The notes beneath the pieces were generated by a model. It saw nothing but the letters and a program-made list of their open reading frames with translations. It was not told the DNA's origin and searched no databases. From assembly GCF_000739735.1 (NCBI RefSeq), contig NZ_BBJF01000003.1, forward strand, positions 124,001-188,000: DNA of 64,000 bases. The letters run 5' to 3'. This DNA comes from Paraburkholderia ginsengisoli NBRC 100965. GTDB taxonomy: Bacteria > Pseudomonadota > Gammaproteobacteria > Burkholderiales > Burkholderiaceae. Shown in pieces: positions 29,497 through 40,340 of the stretch (positions are counted from its first letter, which is position 1; each line of letters starts with the position of its first letter). Both the position numbers and the translations under genes were made by a program.

Positions 29497-30759
29497 ATGC
29501 ACGCCAACCCGTCCTCATCGTCCGCGATCCGTTCGATCCGTTTGCCGGCCGCCTTCCAGCGGCTCGCGTGGTCGAATCTGGCCGCGCAATCCGCCGAGCA
29601 GATCAGTCTTGCCGCCGCGCCGCTCGTCGCCGTGTTCGCACTCGGCGCCGATGCACGCGGCACGGGGCTCCTGCAAACCGCGCAGACGCTGCCGTTCCTG
29701 TTGCTGTCGATCCCGCTCGGGGTGTGGGCCGACCGCCGCTCGCGCCGTGTGCTGATGGCGCTCGCCGAAAGCGTGCGCGTGTTCGCGATGCTTGGCGTGC
29801 TGCTGCTCGTGATGACCCACGCGTTGAGCCTGCCGCTACTTGCCGCGCTCGGCTTCATCGCCGCGACGGGGACGGTAGCCTATAACGTCGCCGCGCCTGC
29901 GCTGGTGCCGTCGATCGTGCCGCGCGAAGCGTACGCGAGCGCGAACGGCCGGCTCGAACTCGCACGCAGCGTCGCGTATTCGGCGGGGCCGGCGGTGGGC
30001 GGTCTGCTGGTCGGCTGGATCGGCGCGGGCTGGGCCTATGGCTGCGCGGCGGCGTTGTCGGCATTGGCGGTCGGTTTGCTGGCTGGGTTGCGCGAACCGC
30101 CGCGCGCCCCAGCGCCCACGCGCCGCTTCATGCTCGAACTGCGCGACGGCACACGCTTCGTGTGGCGCGACGCGCTGCTGCGGCCGATGCTCGCCACCGC
30201 CGTGTTCTTCAACCTCGGCTTCTTCATCCTGCAAGCGGTGTACGTGCCGTATGCGGTGCATCGGTTGGGACTGAGCGCGTCGGCGGTCGGCGTGACGCTC
30301 GGCGCTTATGGCGTCGGCATGGTGTGCGGCGCGCTAGCCGCGCCCGCCATCGCGCGCCGGCTGGCGTTCGGCCGCATGCTGATCATTGGGCCGTCGTGCG
30401 GGCTGCTAGCGTCGCTCGTGATGGTGGCGACGCTCGTCGCGCCGTCGTTCTGGCTCGCGACGGCGAGCTTCTTCCTGCTCGGCGCGGGACCGATCCTGTG
30501 GGTGGTCGGTTCGACGACGCTGCGCCAGGCGATCACCCCCGAGCGAATGATGGGCCGCGTGTCGGCGCTCATCAGCACGGCCACCTACGGCGCGCGGCCG
30601 GTGGGCGCGCTGATTGGCGCGGCGCTGAGCGCGCGCTGGAACGTCGACGCGTGCCTGGTCGCGGCGGCGACGGCTTTTCTGGTGCAGGCGCTGATCATCG
30701 TGATGTCGCCGGCGGCGCGGCTCGTGCGGATTCCGGAGCGTAGCGCGGTGGCCTGCTGA
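29497..30759 (+). CDS. MFS transporter
   Basis: This 420-aa transporter has about twelve hydrophobic helices and the MFS loop motif GVWADRRSRRVLM between helices 2 and 3. The layout matches MFS_3 exporters of the enterobactin/EntS class. AGGAG precedes the ATG. No efflux target can be deduced. It is divergent from rsuA. Confidence 0.88.
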   Translation: MHANPSSSSAIRSIRLPAAFQRLAWSNLAAQSAEQISLAAAPLVAVFALGADARGTGLLQTAQTLPFLLLSIPLGVWADRRSRRVLMALAESVRVFAMLGVLLLVMTHALSLPLLAALGFIAATGTVAYNVAAPALVPSIVPREAYASANGRLELARSVAYSAGPAVGGLLVGWIGAGWAYGCAAALSALAVGLLAGLREPPRAPAPTRRFMLELRDGTRFVWRDALLRPMLATAVFFNLGFFILQAVYVPYAVHRLGLSASAVGVTLGAYGVGMVCGALAAPAIARRLAFGRMLIIGPSCGLLASLVMVATLVAPSFWLATASFFLLGAGPILWVVGSTTLRQAITPERMMGRVSALISTATYGARPVGALIGAALSARWNVDACLVAAATAFLVQALIIVMSPAARLVRIPERSAVAC

Positions 30760-30870
30760 GATAAAAACGGATTTTCATCTCGATGTGCGGGGTATCGGTA
30801 AGCGGCCCTTCGGCTGTCGCTGCAACCAGCAGGTCCGCGCCGACGTTTTCCGGCAGCGATCCGCTCGCGC

Positions 30871-31176
30871 TCAGCCCGAGGTCGGCGGCGCGGCTTCGTT
30901 CCGCCTGATCGGGACGAAGCCGACCTGCAAGCCAAAGAGCTTGGCCACGCTGTTGAGGGACTCGACGGTCGGATTGCCGGTGCCGCGCTCGATGTCCTGG
31001 ATGACGCGGCGGCTGACGCCTCGGTGCGCGGCGAACTCGGCCTGGGTCAGGCCCGTCATCTCGCGCATCGCTTTCATGGCCTCGGGAATCGTCATGTCGC
31101 CCCGGCCGATCCGTTCATAGAAGGCGCGGCGCAGCGCGTTCTGCTCTTCACGGGTGGGTCGGGTTCGACGTGGCAT
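30871..31176 (-). CDS. HipB-like XRE-family antitoxin/regulator
   Basis: This 101-aa DNA-binding protein has a helix-turn-helix in MTGLTQAEFAAHRGVSRRVI, followed by QDIERGTGNPTVESLNSVAKLFGL, as in HipB-like antitoxins. Its ATG lies inside the 3' end of the HipA-like gene (29-base overlap), so it is translated after, and probably coupled to, the toxin. This order is the reverse of E. coli hipBA. Confidence 0.85.
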   Translation of the reverse strand: MPRRTRPTREEQNALRRAFYERIGRGDMTIPEAMKAMREMTGLTQAEFAAHRGVSRRVIQDIERGTGNPTVESLNSVAKLFGLQVGFVPIRRNEAAPPTSG

Positions 31177-32455
31177 GCGGAGCCTCAGGCGGTTGAAGGG
31201 CGTTCAATTGTCGGACCTGCGTATCAATGGACGGCGTCAGGAATTCGATGATGTCGTGATCGACACCCTGCGCTTTCATGATGTCGGGCAAGCGTTCGAT
31301 CTGCACGGCAAAGCGGCCCAACTCACCCGCGAGCAGCTGGCGCTCGTGGTCGGGGACAGGCAGCGCCGCCAGCACGTCGGCCCAGTCCGTCAGCTCGACC
31401 CGAGTGTCCGGCCGATACCATCTCAGCGCGCGCGGAATCAACTTGGGGTCCAGATACATCGGCGCGAAGTCGAACAGCGGCGTGAGCCGGACTTTGCCGT
31501 CGACCAGTTGCACGGCGGTATTGCGCGCGTGATTGTCGGTATTGCGCATCGCCAGATTGAGTACGTCCCGCTTGATGAATTCGAGCGTTTCGGCCGTGGG
31601 ATCGCTCACGACCTTGCGGATGCCGGTCACGACTTCGAACAGGCTCGGACGCGGGTCGAAGCCAGGTAGTCCCAGGATAGATGCCACGCTTTCCTGATGA
31701 AGGCGCACGACTTTCCCGTCGCGCGCGATCCGGTCGAAGCGCGGAATCAGCAGGACGTCGCCGTGAAGGGTCGGCAAGTCCGCGTGCGTGCGGATACCCA
31801 GCGCGGCAGCCACGCGCATGTAGGCGGCTTCGTTGCGCAGGACCTTGTCGTCGGCCGCGCTATTGCCGCGCGGCAGTTTCGCGATCAGATGCTGGGCTGC
31901 GTCGGCATCGGCCAACGTGGCATCGCCGTGCAGCAGGCCCGCGTGGTCGCGGGTGAGCAGATACTTCGGCGCCGCACCCTGAACCCCGGTGGTGCCGGTG
32001 CCGAGCATCCCGTGCAGGAACATCGTCTCCTTGAACTCCGCGCTGCGCACGACGACGTCGTCGATGGTCAGGCCGGGCAGGCCGCGCGCGGCCGGGTGGC
32101 GCGCCACGTGCGTCTCGAAATAATCGACCGCCTCGGCAACGCGAATCCGGCCGACCGGATTGAACGCGCCCGCGCAGATCAGCGGGAAGTCGGCGTCCGG
32201 ACCATCCGCCAGTTTCAACTCGCCCAGTAGGAAGCGACGACCCGCCCCCTGTGGGATCAGGTCGTAGAGGAAGGCGGGCAGCGTCCGGGCGTGGCGGATG
32301 TCCATATCGACGGGCTCGGCCAGGGATAGCGGAGCGTCCGTGTGGTCGACGGCATACGCCACCAGGTGATTCCACTGGCAAAGGCCGTCGTCGACGTCGA
32401 TCTGCGCGCAGTCGGTCCAGCGATCGTCCAGGAATATCTGCAGGGTGCAATCCAT
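31148..32455 (-). CDS. HipA-like serine/threonine kinase toxin
   Basis: HipA-family kinases phosphorylate targets such as glutamyl-tRNA synthetase and slow growth. The 435-aa protein has the glycine-rich loop GVQGAAPKYLL (158-167), the ATP lysine in HLIAKLPRG (Lys193), the catalytic loop NTDNHARN with Asp307, and the metal-binding aspartate in LFDFAP (Asp329). All key kinase residues are present. ATG 32455 follows AAAGGAG; a TTG two codons earlier is less likely. It leads the pair with the HipB-like gene. Confidence 0.88.
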   Translation of the reverse strand: MDCTLQIFLDDRWTDCAQIDVDDGLCQWNHLVAYAVDHTDAPLSLAEPVDMDIRHARTLPAFLYDLIPQGAGRRFLLGELKLADGPDADFPLICAGAFNPVGRIRVAEAVDYFETHVARHPAARGLPGLTIDDVVVRSAEFKETMFLHGMLGTGTTGVQGAAPKYLLTRDHAGLLHGDATLADADAAQHLIAKLPRGNSAADDKVLRNEAAYMRVAAALGIRTHADLPTLHGDVLLIPRFDRIARDGKVVRLHQESVASILGLPGFDPRPSLFEVVTGIRKVVSDPTAETLEFIKRDVLNLAMRNTDNHARNTAVQLVDGKVRLTPLFDFAPMYLDPKLIPRALRWYRPDTRVELTDWADVLAALPVPDHERQLLAGELGRFAVQIERLPDIMKAQGVDHDIIEFLTPSIDTQVRQLNALQPPEAPHATSNPTHP

Positions 32456-32596
32456 GGGCAACTCCTTTGTGCCTCATAAATGTAGCACGATAGGGCGATC
32501 AGTGGCTTATACGCTTCTTATAAGTGCTTTTTTGCGCCGACTGGGGAGCGGGCAAGGGATGATCTGCCACGTGCCCTCCAGCCGCGGCACGGTCGG

Positions 32597-32660
32597 TGAA
32601 AACCCTCGAAAATGAAAATGAATTTTTTTAGCGACGGTTTTCATGTAAATATACTTTCAC
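32597..32660. promoter_or_regulatory. Candidate operator/promoter region for the murR-like operon
   Basis: In the AT-rich gap before the RpiR-type gene there is an inverted repeat TGAAAACC (32597-32604) / GGTTTTCA (32636-32643), overlapped by ATGAAAATGAATTTTTTTAG and TGTAAATATACTTTCA. RpiR-family sites often have TGAAA and TTTCA halves. The position, 40-100 bases before the first gene, suits autoregulation. The assignment is inference. Confidence 0.4.
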
Positions 32661-32696
32661 AATTTTCGACGACAACCGCCGCGCAGACACGCTCGC

Positions 32697-33680
32697 ATGA
32701 TCGATCCTTCCTCCGCCGCCTCAAGCTCCGCCGAGCAGGCCATCGCCACCCGCATCGCGTCGGCCATGCCGACGCTGACGCCGATTCACCGGCGCATGGG
32801 CGAGTACGTGCTGGCCAATCTGTTCCGCGCGGCGACCATGCGGATCGACGAACTCGCGAGCGTGGTCGGCGCGTCGGTGGCGACGGCCAATCGCTTCGCT
32901 CGCGCGCTCGGTTTCGACGGCTATCCGCAGTTTCGCGAGGCACTCGTGCGCGGCTTCGAGGCGACGCTCGCGCCCGTCGAGCGCCTGCGCAGCGCGCAGG
33001 AGTCGCTCGCGGCCGGCGACGACCTGGTCGACGCGTCGCTCGAGCAGGCCGCCAACAATCTGCACGCGACGCGCACCGCGATCGACCGCGCCGCCGCCGA
33101 TGCCGCCGTCGAAGCGATCATCGCCGCGCGCCGGGTGTTCGTGCTCGGCTACGGCGCGAGCGCGTTCCTCGCCGGCCTGATGGAACACGGCCTGATGCCG
33201 TATCACGACAACGTGCAGTCGCTCGCGCTGATCGGCGGGCCGTCGCACGCGGCGCGTCGTCTGTTCGCTGCTAACGAGGACGACCTGGTGATCGGCATCG
33301 CGTTCCCGCGTTATGTCGAAGACACGATCGAACTCGCGCGCCGCGCGGCCAGCCGGGGGGCGCGCGTGCTGGCGCTGACCGACGGCCCGCGTTCGCCGCT
33401 TGCGCAATTCGCGAGCCTCTCGCTCTTTATTCGCGCCGACCGGCGGCTCGCGTCGAATGCCGATTCGGCGGTGCTGGCCGTGATCGAAGCGCTCTGCGAC
33501 GCGGTCGCGTATCGCGCCAAACGCTCGGTGAAGGCCGCCGCCGAGGTCAGCGAATTCGTGCTGCCCTGGCTGGTCGAGCCGCAGCCCGGTTCGACCGACG
33601 GCGCGCACGAAGCCGCGCGCGCCTCGACCCGGACTCCACGAGCCACCCGAACCACCCGCACTCCCAAAACCAAACGATGA
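32697..33680 (+). CDS. RpiR/MurR-family transcriptional regulator
   Basis: This 327-aa regulator has an N-terminal RpiR helix-turn-helix (RIDELASVVGASVATANRFAR) and a C-terminal SIS domain that binds phosphosugars (RRVFVLGYGASAFLA; DDLVIGIAFPRYVEDTIELA). The last 40 residues are a threonine/arginine-rich tail. It overlaps the next gene by four bases. Its context suggests it senses a cell-wall or peptide-derived signal and controls the operon behind it. Confidence 0.9.
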   Translation: MIDPSSAASSSAEQAIATRIASAMPTLTPIHRRMGEYVLANLFRAATMRIDELASVVGASVATANRFARALGFDGYPQFREALVRGFEATLAPVERLRSAQESLAAGDDLVDASLEQAANNLHATRTAIDRAAADAAVEAIIAARRVFVLGYGASAFLAGLMEHGLMPYHDNVQSLALIGGPSHAARRLFAANEDDLVIGIAFPRYVEDTIELARRAASRGARVLALTDGPRSPLAQFASLSLFIRADRRLASNADSAVLAVIEALCDAVAYRAKRSVKAAAEVSEFVLPWLVEPQPGSTDGAHEAARASTRTPRATRTTRTPKTKR

Positions 33681-34681
33681 ACTCCAACGCAGTCATTGCT
33701 ATTCACGGCGGAGCAGGGACGATCCTGCGCGCGTCGCTGTCGGCCAGCGCCGAAACCGAATATCACGCGGCGCTGCACGCGGTGCTGAGCGCCGGACAGC
33801 GCATCCTCGCCGACGGCGGCAGCGCGCTCGACGCCGTCAGCGAAGCCGTGCGTCTGCTTGAAGACTGCCCGCTCTTCAACGCGGGACGCGGCGCGGTGTA
33901 CACGGCCGCCGGCACCCATGAACTCGACGCGGCGATCATGGACGGCAGCACGCTCCAAGCCGGCGCGATCTGCTGCGTCAAGCGCGTGCGCAATCCGATC
34001 CTCGCTGCGCGCAGCGTGCTCGAACGCAGCGAACACGTGCTGTTCACCGGCGACGGCGCCGAAGCATTCGCCGCCGCGCAAGGGCTCGAATTTGTCGAGC
34101 CCGCTTACTTCGATACCGAAGCGCGTCATCGTCAGTGGCTGCTCGCGCGCGACCAGCAGCGCGCGGTGCTCGATCACGACGGCGCGACGCTCGCCGCCAC
34201 GGTGACGGCGTCATTCCAAAAAGGCGAGGGCGAACCGATGCCGCACGAGCCAATCGATCCGAACCGCAAGTTCGGCACCGTCGGCGCGGTCGCGCTGGAT
34301 CAGCACGGCCACGTGGCAGCGGCGACGTCGACGGGCGGCGTCACCAACAAGCAGGTCGGCCGGGTCGGCGATACGCCGCTGATCGGCGCGGGCTGCTATG
34401 CGGACGACGCGACCTGCGCGGTCTCGACCACCGGCTCCGGCGAAATGTTCATGCGCATGGTCGCCGCCTACGACGTCGCCGCGCAAATGGCCTATCGCAA
34501 CGTGTCGTTGCAGGAAGCCGCTCACGACGTGGTGATGAACCGTCTGCCGAAGATCGACGGACGCGGCGGTCTGATCGCCGTCGATGCGCGCGGCAACGTC
34601 ACGCTGCCGTTCAATACCGAAGGCATGTATCGCGGTTTCGCGCGGCTCGGCGAAACGCCGGTGACGGCGATCTACCGCTAG
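33677..34681 (+). CDS. iaaA: Isoaspartyl peptidase / L-asparaginase (plant-type Ntn hydrolase)
   Basis: This 334-aa precursor hydrolyses beta-aspartyl dipeptides and asparagine after self-cleavage. The cleavage site lies in KFGTVGAVALD, with Thr201 as nucleophile. Other motifs are IHGGAGTI near the N-terminus, NAGRGAVYT, and TSTGGVTNKQVGRVGDTPLIGAG. In E. coli iaaA likewise precedes gsiABCD, so the context agrees. ATGA overlap with the regulator suggests coupling. Confidence 0.95.
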   Translation: MNSNAVIAIHGGAGTILRASLSASAETEYHAALHAVLSAGQRILADGGSALDAVSEAVRLLEDCPLFNAGRGAVYTAAGTHELDAAIMDGSTLQAGAICCVKRVRNPILAARSVLERSEHVLFTGDGAEAFAAAQGLEFVEPAYFDTEARHRQWLLARDQQRAVLDHDGATLAATVTASFQKGEGEPMPHEPIDPNRKFGTVGAVALDQHGHVAAATSTGGVTNKQVGRVGDTPLIGAGCYADDATCAVSTTGSGEMFMRMVAAYDVAAQMAYRNVSLQEAAHDVVMNRLPKIDGRGGLIAVDARGNVTLPFNTEGMYRGFARLGETPVTAIYR

Positions 34682-34762
34682 CGCGTGTCTGCCTGACGCA
34701 GCGCCGTTTGAACCCACTCGCCTGAACCCACGTTAGCCGCGTTCGAATTCAAAGGAATCACC

Positions 34763-36685
34763 GTGCCGACTTCATCGCACACCGCCCGTCCGCTTATCGA
34801 AACCTTGCCGCCGCAGCGCGTGCTCGCGGTCGACGATCTGTCGGTCGCGTTTCGCCGCGGCAACTCGACCTTCAACGCGGTGCGCAATCTGTCGCTCACA
34901 GTGGACCGCGGCGAGACGCTGGCGATCGTCGGCGAATCGGGCTCGGGCAAATCGGTGACCTCTCTCGCGTTGATGCGGCTGATCGAGCATGGCGGTGGGC
35001 GCCTTGCCGGCGGCAGCGTCGCATTCCGGCGCCGCGACGGCAGCGTGCTCGACCTCGCGCAAGCGTCGTCCGGCACGATGCGTTCGATTCGCGGCGCCGA
35101 CATCGCGATGATCTTCCAGGAGCCGATGACCTCGTTGAATCCGGTCTTCACGGTGGGCGATCAGATCAGCGAAGCGATTGCATTGCATCAGGGCAAGAGC
35201 CGTCAGGCCGCACATGCCGAAACGCTGCGCCTGCTCGAACTCGTTCGGATTCCTGAAGCACGGCGGGTGGCGGCGCGCTTTCCGCACCAGCTGTCAGGCG
35301 GCATGCGCCAGCGCGTGATGATCGCGATGGCGCTGTCGTGCAAGCCCGCACTGCTGATCGCCGATGAGCCGACCACCGCGCTCGACGTGACGATTCAGGC
35401 GCAGATCCTGCAACTGATTCGCGGCTTGCAGGACGAGATGAACATGGGCGTGATCTTCATCACGCACGACATGGGCGTGGTCGCCGAAGTGGCGGACCGC
35501 GTGCTGGTGATGTATCGCGGCGAGAAGGTCGAGGAGGGCGCGTCGGACACGCTGTTCGCCGCGCCGTCGCATCCATACACCAAAGCGCTGCTGGCGGCCG
35601 TGCCGCGTCTAGGCGCGATGCAGGGCACCGATCAACCGGCGCGCTTTCCGATTCTCACCATCGAGCAGGCGAGTCTGAGCGGCACCGACGCCGCCGTGCG
35701 GCCCGCGGCGGCAGTCGCCGAAGAAACGCAACCGCTCGTGCAGCAAAGCACGCCGCCGATTCTGCGCGTGCGCGACCTGGTCACGCGCTTTCCGGTGCGA
35801 AGCGGCATGTTCGGTCGCGTGACGGGCCGTGTGCATGCCGTCGAGAAGGTCAGCTTCGATCTGCGGCCGGGCGAAACGCTCGCGCTCGTCGGCGAATCGG
35901 GTTGCGGCAAGTCGACCACCGGACGCTCGCTGTTGCGTCTGGTCGAAAGTCAGAGCGGCTCAATCGAATTCGACGGCAAGGAAATCAGTTCGCTGACCGG
36001 ACCCGCGTTGCAGGCGTTGCGCCGCGACATCCAGTTCATTTTCCAGGATCCGTTCGCGTCGCTCAATCCGCGTCTTACCGTCGGCTTCTCGATCATGGAG
36101 CCGCTGCTCGTGCATGGCGTCGCGCAGGGTGCAGAGGCGCAGGCGCGCGTTGCGTGGCTGCTCGAAAAAGTCGGCCTGCCCGCCGAAGCCGCGCGCCGTT
36201 ATCCGCACGAATTCTCCGGCGGCCAAAGGCAACGCATCGCAATTGCGCGCGCGCTCGCGTTGAATCCGAAAGTCGTGATCGCCGACGAATCGGTGTCCGC
36301 ACTCGACGTGTCGGTGCAGGCGCAGATCGTCAATCTGATGCTCGATCTGCAACGCGAACTTGGCGTTGCGTACCTGTTCATTTCGCACGACATGGCCGTG
36401 GTGGAGCGCGTCAGTCATCGCGTCGCGGTGATGTATCTCGGGCAGATCGTCGAGATCGGACCGCGTCGCGCGGTGTTCGAAGCGCCCCAGCATCCGTACA
36501 CGAAGAAGCTGATGGGCGCCGTGCCGGTGGCCGATCCGGCGCGCCGGCACGCGAAGCGCATGCTCGCCGCCGACGACATTCCGAGCCCGATTCGCGCGCT
36601 CGACGACGAGCCGCTCGTCGCGCCGCTGGTGGCGGTGGGACCTGATCACTACGTCGCGCAGCATCGCGTGGGCGGGGCTTACTGA
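34763..36685 (+). CDS. gsiA: Fused dipeptide/glutathione ABC transporter ATPase, GsiA type
   Basis: This 640-aa protein holds two complete ABC ATPase domains. The first has [24 protein letters not shown] and [10 protein letters not shown]. The second has [23 protein letters not shown] and [10 protein letters not shown]. Each ends with the oligopeptide-type C-terminal motif ([24 protein letters not shown]). This is the GsiA layout for peptide import through GsiC/GsiD. Confidence 0.94.
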   Translation: MPTSSHTARPLIETLPPQRVLAVDDLSVAFRRGNSTFNAVRNLSLTVDRGETLAIVGESGSGKSVTSLALMRLIEHGGGRLAGGSVAFRRRDGSVLDLAQASSGTMRSIRGADIAMIFQEPMTSLNPVFTVGDQISEAIALHQGKSRQAAHAETLRLLELVRIPEARRVAARFPHQLSGGMRQRVMIAMALSCKPALLIADEPTTALDVTIQAQILQLIRGLQDEMNMGVIFITHDMGVVAEVADRVLVMYRGEKVEEGASDTLFAAPSHPYTKALLAAVPRLGAMQGTDQPARFPILTIEQASLSGTDAAVRPAAAVAEETQPLVQQSTPPILRVRDLVTRFPVRSGMFGRVTGRVHAVEKVSFDLRPGETLALVGESGCGKSTTGRSLLRLVESQSGSIEFDGKEISSLTGPALQALRRDIQFIFQDPFASLNPRLTVGFSIMEPLLVHGVAQGAEAQARVAWLLEKVGLPAEAARRYPHEFSGGQRQRIAIARALALNPKVVIADESVSALDVSVQAQIVNLMLDLQRELGVAYLFISHDMAVVERVSHRVAVMYLGQIVEIGPRRAVFEAPQHPYTKKLMGAVPVADPARRHAKRMLAADDIPSPIRALDDEPLVAPLVAVGPDHYVAQHRVGGAY

Positions 36686-36804
36686 TCGGCGCCGCCTTCG
36701 AATCGGCAGGGCAAAAACTGAAGCAGTACCGAAACAGAACCCGAAGCAAAACGAGCCTCTCACAACCTCAACTCAGTTTCATCTCGCAGCCTGGAGCCAA
36801 CCTC

Positions 36805-38367
36805 ATGAACCTGCTGGTCCCGTCTTCTCCGTTTCGTTTGCGCACGCTGATCAGCGGCGGCGCGATGGTGTTCGCGATGCTCGCGGGCAATCTTGCGCAC
36901 GCCGACACCACGGCGGTGATGGCCGTCGCGTCGAACTTCACGTCGCTCGATCCATACGACGCGAATGACACGCTGTCGCAAGCCGTCTCCAAGTCGTTCT
37001 ACCAAGGCCTGTTCGGTTTCGACAAGGACATGAAGCTGGTCAACGTGCTGGCCGACAGTTACGAGGCGATCCCGGATGCGAAGGTCTACACGTTCAAGCT
37101 GCGCCACGGCGTGAAGTTCCAGGACGGCACCGATTTCAACGCGGCGGCTGTGAAAGCGAACTTCGACCGTGTGACCGATCCGGCGAACAGGTTGAAGCGC
37201 TACAACATGTTCAACCAGATCGAAAAAACCGAGGTAGTCGATCCGTACACGGTGAAGATCACGCTGAAGGCGCCGTTCTCGGCGTTCATCAACACGCTCG
37301 CGCATCCTTCGGCGGTGATGATCTCGCCAACGGCGTTGAAAAAATACGGCAAGGACATCGCGTTCCATCCGGTTGGCACGGGTCCGTTCGAACTCGTGAA
37401 GTGGGACCCGGCCGGCGATATGACGGTGAAGAAATTCACCGGCTACTGGAAGAAGGGTTATCCGAAGATCGACGCGATCGACTGGAAGCCGGTGGCCGAC
37501 AACAACACGCGCGCCGCGTTGATGCGTACCGGCGAAGCGGATTTCGCATTCTCGGTGCCGTTCGAACAGGCCGCGCAATTGCAATCGAGCCCAAAGGTCG
37601 ACCTGATCGCTTCGCCTTCGATTATCCAGCGCTACATCAGTCTGAACGTCAACCAGAAGCCGTTCGACAACCCGAAGGTCCGCGAAGCGCTGAACTACGC
37701 GATCAACAAGGAGGCACTGGCGAAGGTCGCGTTTGCCGGTTATGCGACGCCGGCTGACGGCGTAGTGCCGCAAGGCGTCGACTACGCGGTGAAGCTCGGC
37801 CCCTGGCCGTACGATCCGGCGAAGGCGCGCAAACTGCTGAAGGACGCGGGTTATCCGAACGGCTTCGAAACGACGCTGTGGTCCGCGTATAACCACTCGA
37901 CGGCGCAGAAGGTGATCCAGTTCGTCCAGCAACAGCTGTCGCAGGTCGGCATCAAGGCCAAGGTCGAAGCGCTCGAAGCAGGTCAGAGCGTCGCGCGAGT
38001 GGAGAGCGCGCAAGACCCGGCGACCGCGCCGGTGCGGATGTATTACATCGGATGGTCGGCATCGACGGGCGAAGCGAACTGGGCGCTGTCGCCGCTGCTC
38101 GCCTCCGTGTCGGCGCCGCCGAAGCTGATGAATACCGCGTACTACAAGAACGATTCGGTCGATGGCGATCTGTCGAAGGCGCTCCTGACCACCGACCGCG
38201 CGCAGAAGGCCTCGCTCTACGGTGACGCGCAAAAGCGCATCTGGGCCGACGCGCCGTGGATCTTCCTCGTCAAGGAGAAGGTCGTGTACGCGCGCAGCAA
38301 GCGTCTGTCGGGTGCTTATGTCGCGCCGGACGGCTCGTTCAATTTCGACGAGATCGCGATCAAGTAG
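36805..38367 (+). CDS. gsiB: Periplasmic peptide-binding protein, GsiB type (SBP family 5)
   Basis: This 520-aa family-5 solute receptor has a clear signal peptide ending near [10 protein letters not shown]. Core motifs include [39 protein letters not shown] and [20 protein letters not shown], as in glutathione/dipeptide receptors. It delivers peptides to the GsiC/GsiD permease. The ligand is inferred from the neighbouring peptidases. Confidence 0.93.
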   Translation: MNLLVPSSPFRLRTLISGGAMVFAMLAGNLAHADTTAVMAVASNFTSLDPYDANDTLSQAVSKSFYQGLFGFDKDMKLVNVLADSYEAIPDAKVYTFKLRHGVKFQDGTDFNAAAVKANFDRVTDPANRLKRYNMFNQIEKTEVVDPYTVKITLKAPFSAFINTLAHPSAVMISPTALKKYGKDIAFHPVGTGPFELVKWDPAGDMTVKKFTGYWKKGYPKIDAIDWKPVADNNTRAALMRTGEADFAFSVPFEQAAQLQSSPKVDLIASPSIIQRYISLNVNQKPFDNPKVREALNYAINKEALAKVAFAGYATPADGVVPQGVDYAVKLGPWPYDPAKARKLLKDAGYPNGFETTLWSAYNHSTAQKVIQFVQQQLSQVGIKAKVEALEAGQSVARVESAQDPATAPVRMYYIGWSASTGEANWALSPLLASVSAPPKLMNTAYYKNDSVDGDLSKALLTTDRAQKASLYGDAQKRIWADAPWIFLVKEKVVYARSKRLSGAYVAPDGSFNFDEIAIK

Positions 38368-38506
38368 GTCGTGCGTGAAATCTGCGGCGCGACGTATTCG
38401 ATGAAATACGCCGCTCCGCAGAGGCGCACTGTCGCGCTACCGCACTACCGCCGATCTATCGCCGCACACGACTCCTCGTTGCCCGCACATTGCCGGATTG
38501 GGTTTC

Positions 38507-39427
38507 ATGCTGAACTTCCTCGTCAAACGTCTTAGTGGCCTGCTGCCGACGCTTTTCATCGTCGCCGTGCTGGTGTTCCTGTTCGTGCATCTGCTGCCGG
38601 GCGATCCGGCGCGGCTCGCCGCCGGCCCCGAAGCGGACGAGGCGACCGTCGCGCTGGTGCGCGCCGACCTCGGTCTCGACCGGCCGATGCCGCAGCAGTT
38701 CGTCAACTTCTTCTGGCGCATCGCGCACGGCGACTTCGGCATTTCGACGCGCAGCAAGCGGCCGGTCAGCCAGGAAATCGCCGAGCGCTTCATGCCGACG
38801 CTGTGGCTCACGATCACGAGTATGGTGTGGGCGGTCGTGATCGGCATGGCGCTCGGCATCGTCTCGGCGGTGTGGCGCAATCGCTGGCCCGACCGGCTCG
38901 GCATGACGCTCGCGGTGTCGGGCATTTCGTTTCCGGCGTTCGCGCTCGGCATGCTGCTGATGGAAATATTCTCGGTGAAGCTCGGCTGGCTGCCGATCGT
39001 CGCCGACGGCTCATGGCGCAGCTACGTGCTGCCGTCGCTGACGCTCGGCGCGGCCGTCGCGGCGGTGATGGCGCGCTTCACGCGAGCGTCGTTCGTCGAA
39101 GTGATGCACGAGGATTTCGTGCGCACCGCGCGCGCCAAGGGCGTGCCTGAGCGGTTCGTGATCGTCAAACACTGCCTGCGCAACGCGCTGATTCCCGTCA
39201 TCACGATGATGGGTCTGCAATTCGGCTTTTTGCTGGGCGGCTCGATCGTGGTCGAGGTGGTGTTCAACTGGCCGGGCCTCGGGCGCCTGCTGGTGGACGC
39301 CGTGTCGATGCGCGACTATCCGGTGATTCAGGCCGAAGTGCTGTTGTTCTCGCTCGAATTCATCATCATCAATCTGATCGTGGACGTGCTGTACGCCGTG
39401 ATCAATCCGACCATCCGTTTCAAGTGA
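38507..39427 (+). CDS. gsiC: Peptide ABC transporter permease, GsiC type
   Basis: This 306-aa DppB/OppB-type permease begins [19 protein letters not shown] and has six predicted helices. The ATPase-contact loop is [20 protein letters not shown]. Typical [12 protein letters not shown] and [10 protein letters not shown] segments follow the first helix. ATG 38507 is preferred to a TTG three codons upstream. It forms a heterodimer with the next gene product. Confidence 0.94.
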   Translation: MLNFLVKRLSGLLPTLFIVAVLVFLFVHLLPGDPARLAAGPEADEATVALVRADLGLDRPMPQQFVNFFWRIAHGDFGISTRSKRPVSQEIAERFMPTLWLTITSMVWAVVIGMALGIVSAVWRNRWPDRLGMTLAVSGISFPAFALGMLLMEIFSVKLGWLPIVADGSWRSYVLPSLTLGAAVAAVMARFTRASFVEVMHEDFVRTARAKGVPERFVIVKHCLRNALIPVITMMGLQFGFLLGGSIVVEVVFNWPGLGRLLVDAVSMRDYPVIQAEVLLFSLEFIIINLIVDVLYAVINPTIRFK

Positions 39428-39434
39428 GGCCCGC

Positions 39435-40340
39435 ATGAGCATCTCTGCAACCGAGGCGAATGCGGCGACGACCGCTCTGGTGGAACGCACGATCCGCACA
39501 CCGTGGAGCGAGTTCTGGCGCAAATTTCGCAAGCAGCACGTGGCGCTCGCCGCCGGCGTTTTCGTGCTGCTGCTGGTCGCGGTCGCGATTGCCGCGCCGC
39601 ATATCGTGCCGTACGACCCGGAGAATTTCTTCGACTACGACGCGTTGAACGCGGGACCGTCGGCCGCGCACTGGTTCGGCGTCGACTCGCTGGGCCGCGA
39701 TATTTTCAGCCGCATTCTGGCGGGCTCGCGCATTTCGCTCGAAGCGGGCTTTCTGTCGGTGGCGATCGGCGCGGTGATCGGCACTTTCTTCGGACTACTG
39801 GCCGGTTATTACGAAGGCTGGTGGGATCGCATCACGATGCGCGTCGCCGACGTGCTGTTCGCTTTCCCCGGCATTCTGCTGGCGATCGGCGTGGTCGCGA
39901 TTCTCGGCAACGGCATGATCAATGTGATCTGCGCGGTGGCGATCTTCAGTATTCCCGCGTTCGCGCGGCTCGTGCGCGGCAACACGCTGATGCTCAAGCA
40001 GCTCACGTATATCGAAGCGGCGCGCAGCATCGGCGCGTCGGACTGGACCATCATCGTGCGCCACATTCTGCCGGGCACGATTTCGTCGGTGGTGGTGTAC
40101 TTCACGATGCGTATCGGCACGTCGATCATCACCGCGGCGAGCCTGTCGTTTCTCGGCCTCGGCGCGCAACCGCCGACCCCCGAATGGGGCGCGATGCTCA
40201 ACGAAGCGCGCGCCGACATGGTGACCGCGCCGCACATCGCGCTGTTTCCGAGCCTCGCGATCTTCCTGACCGTGCTCGCGTTCAATCTGCTCGGCGACGG
40301 CCTGCGCGACGCGCTCGATCCGAAGCTCGACCGGCCATGA
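39435..40340 (+). CDS. gsiD: Peptide ABC transporter permease, GsiD type
   Basis: This 301-aa DppC-type permease has the N-terminal cytosolic segment [19 protein letters not shown], then [24 protein letters not shown] and the coupling loop [20 protein letters not shown]. It starts seven bases after gsiC and overlaps the next gene by four bases. Confidence 0.94.
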   Translation: MSISATEANAATTALVERTIRTPWSEFWRKFRKQHVALAAGVFVLLLVAVAIAAPHIVPYDPENFFDYDALNAGPSAAHWFGVDSLGRDIFSRILAGSRISLEAGFLSVAIGAVIGTFFGLLAGYYEGWWDRITMRVADVLFAFPGILLAIGVVAILGNGMINVICAVAIFSIPAFARLVRGNTLMLKQLTYIEAARSIGASDWTIIVRHILPGTISSVVVYFTMRIGTSIITAASLSFLGLGAQPPTPEWGAMLNEARADMVTAPHIALFPSLAIFLTVLAFNLLGDGLRDALDPKLDRP

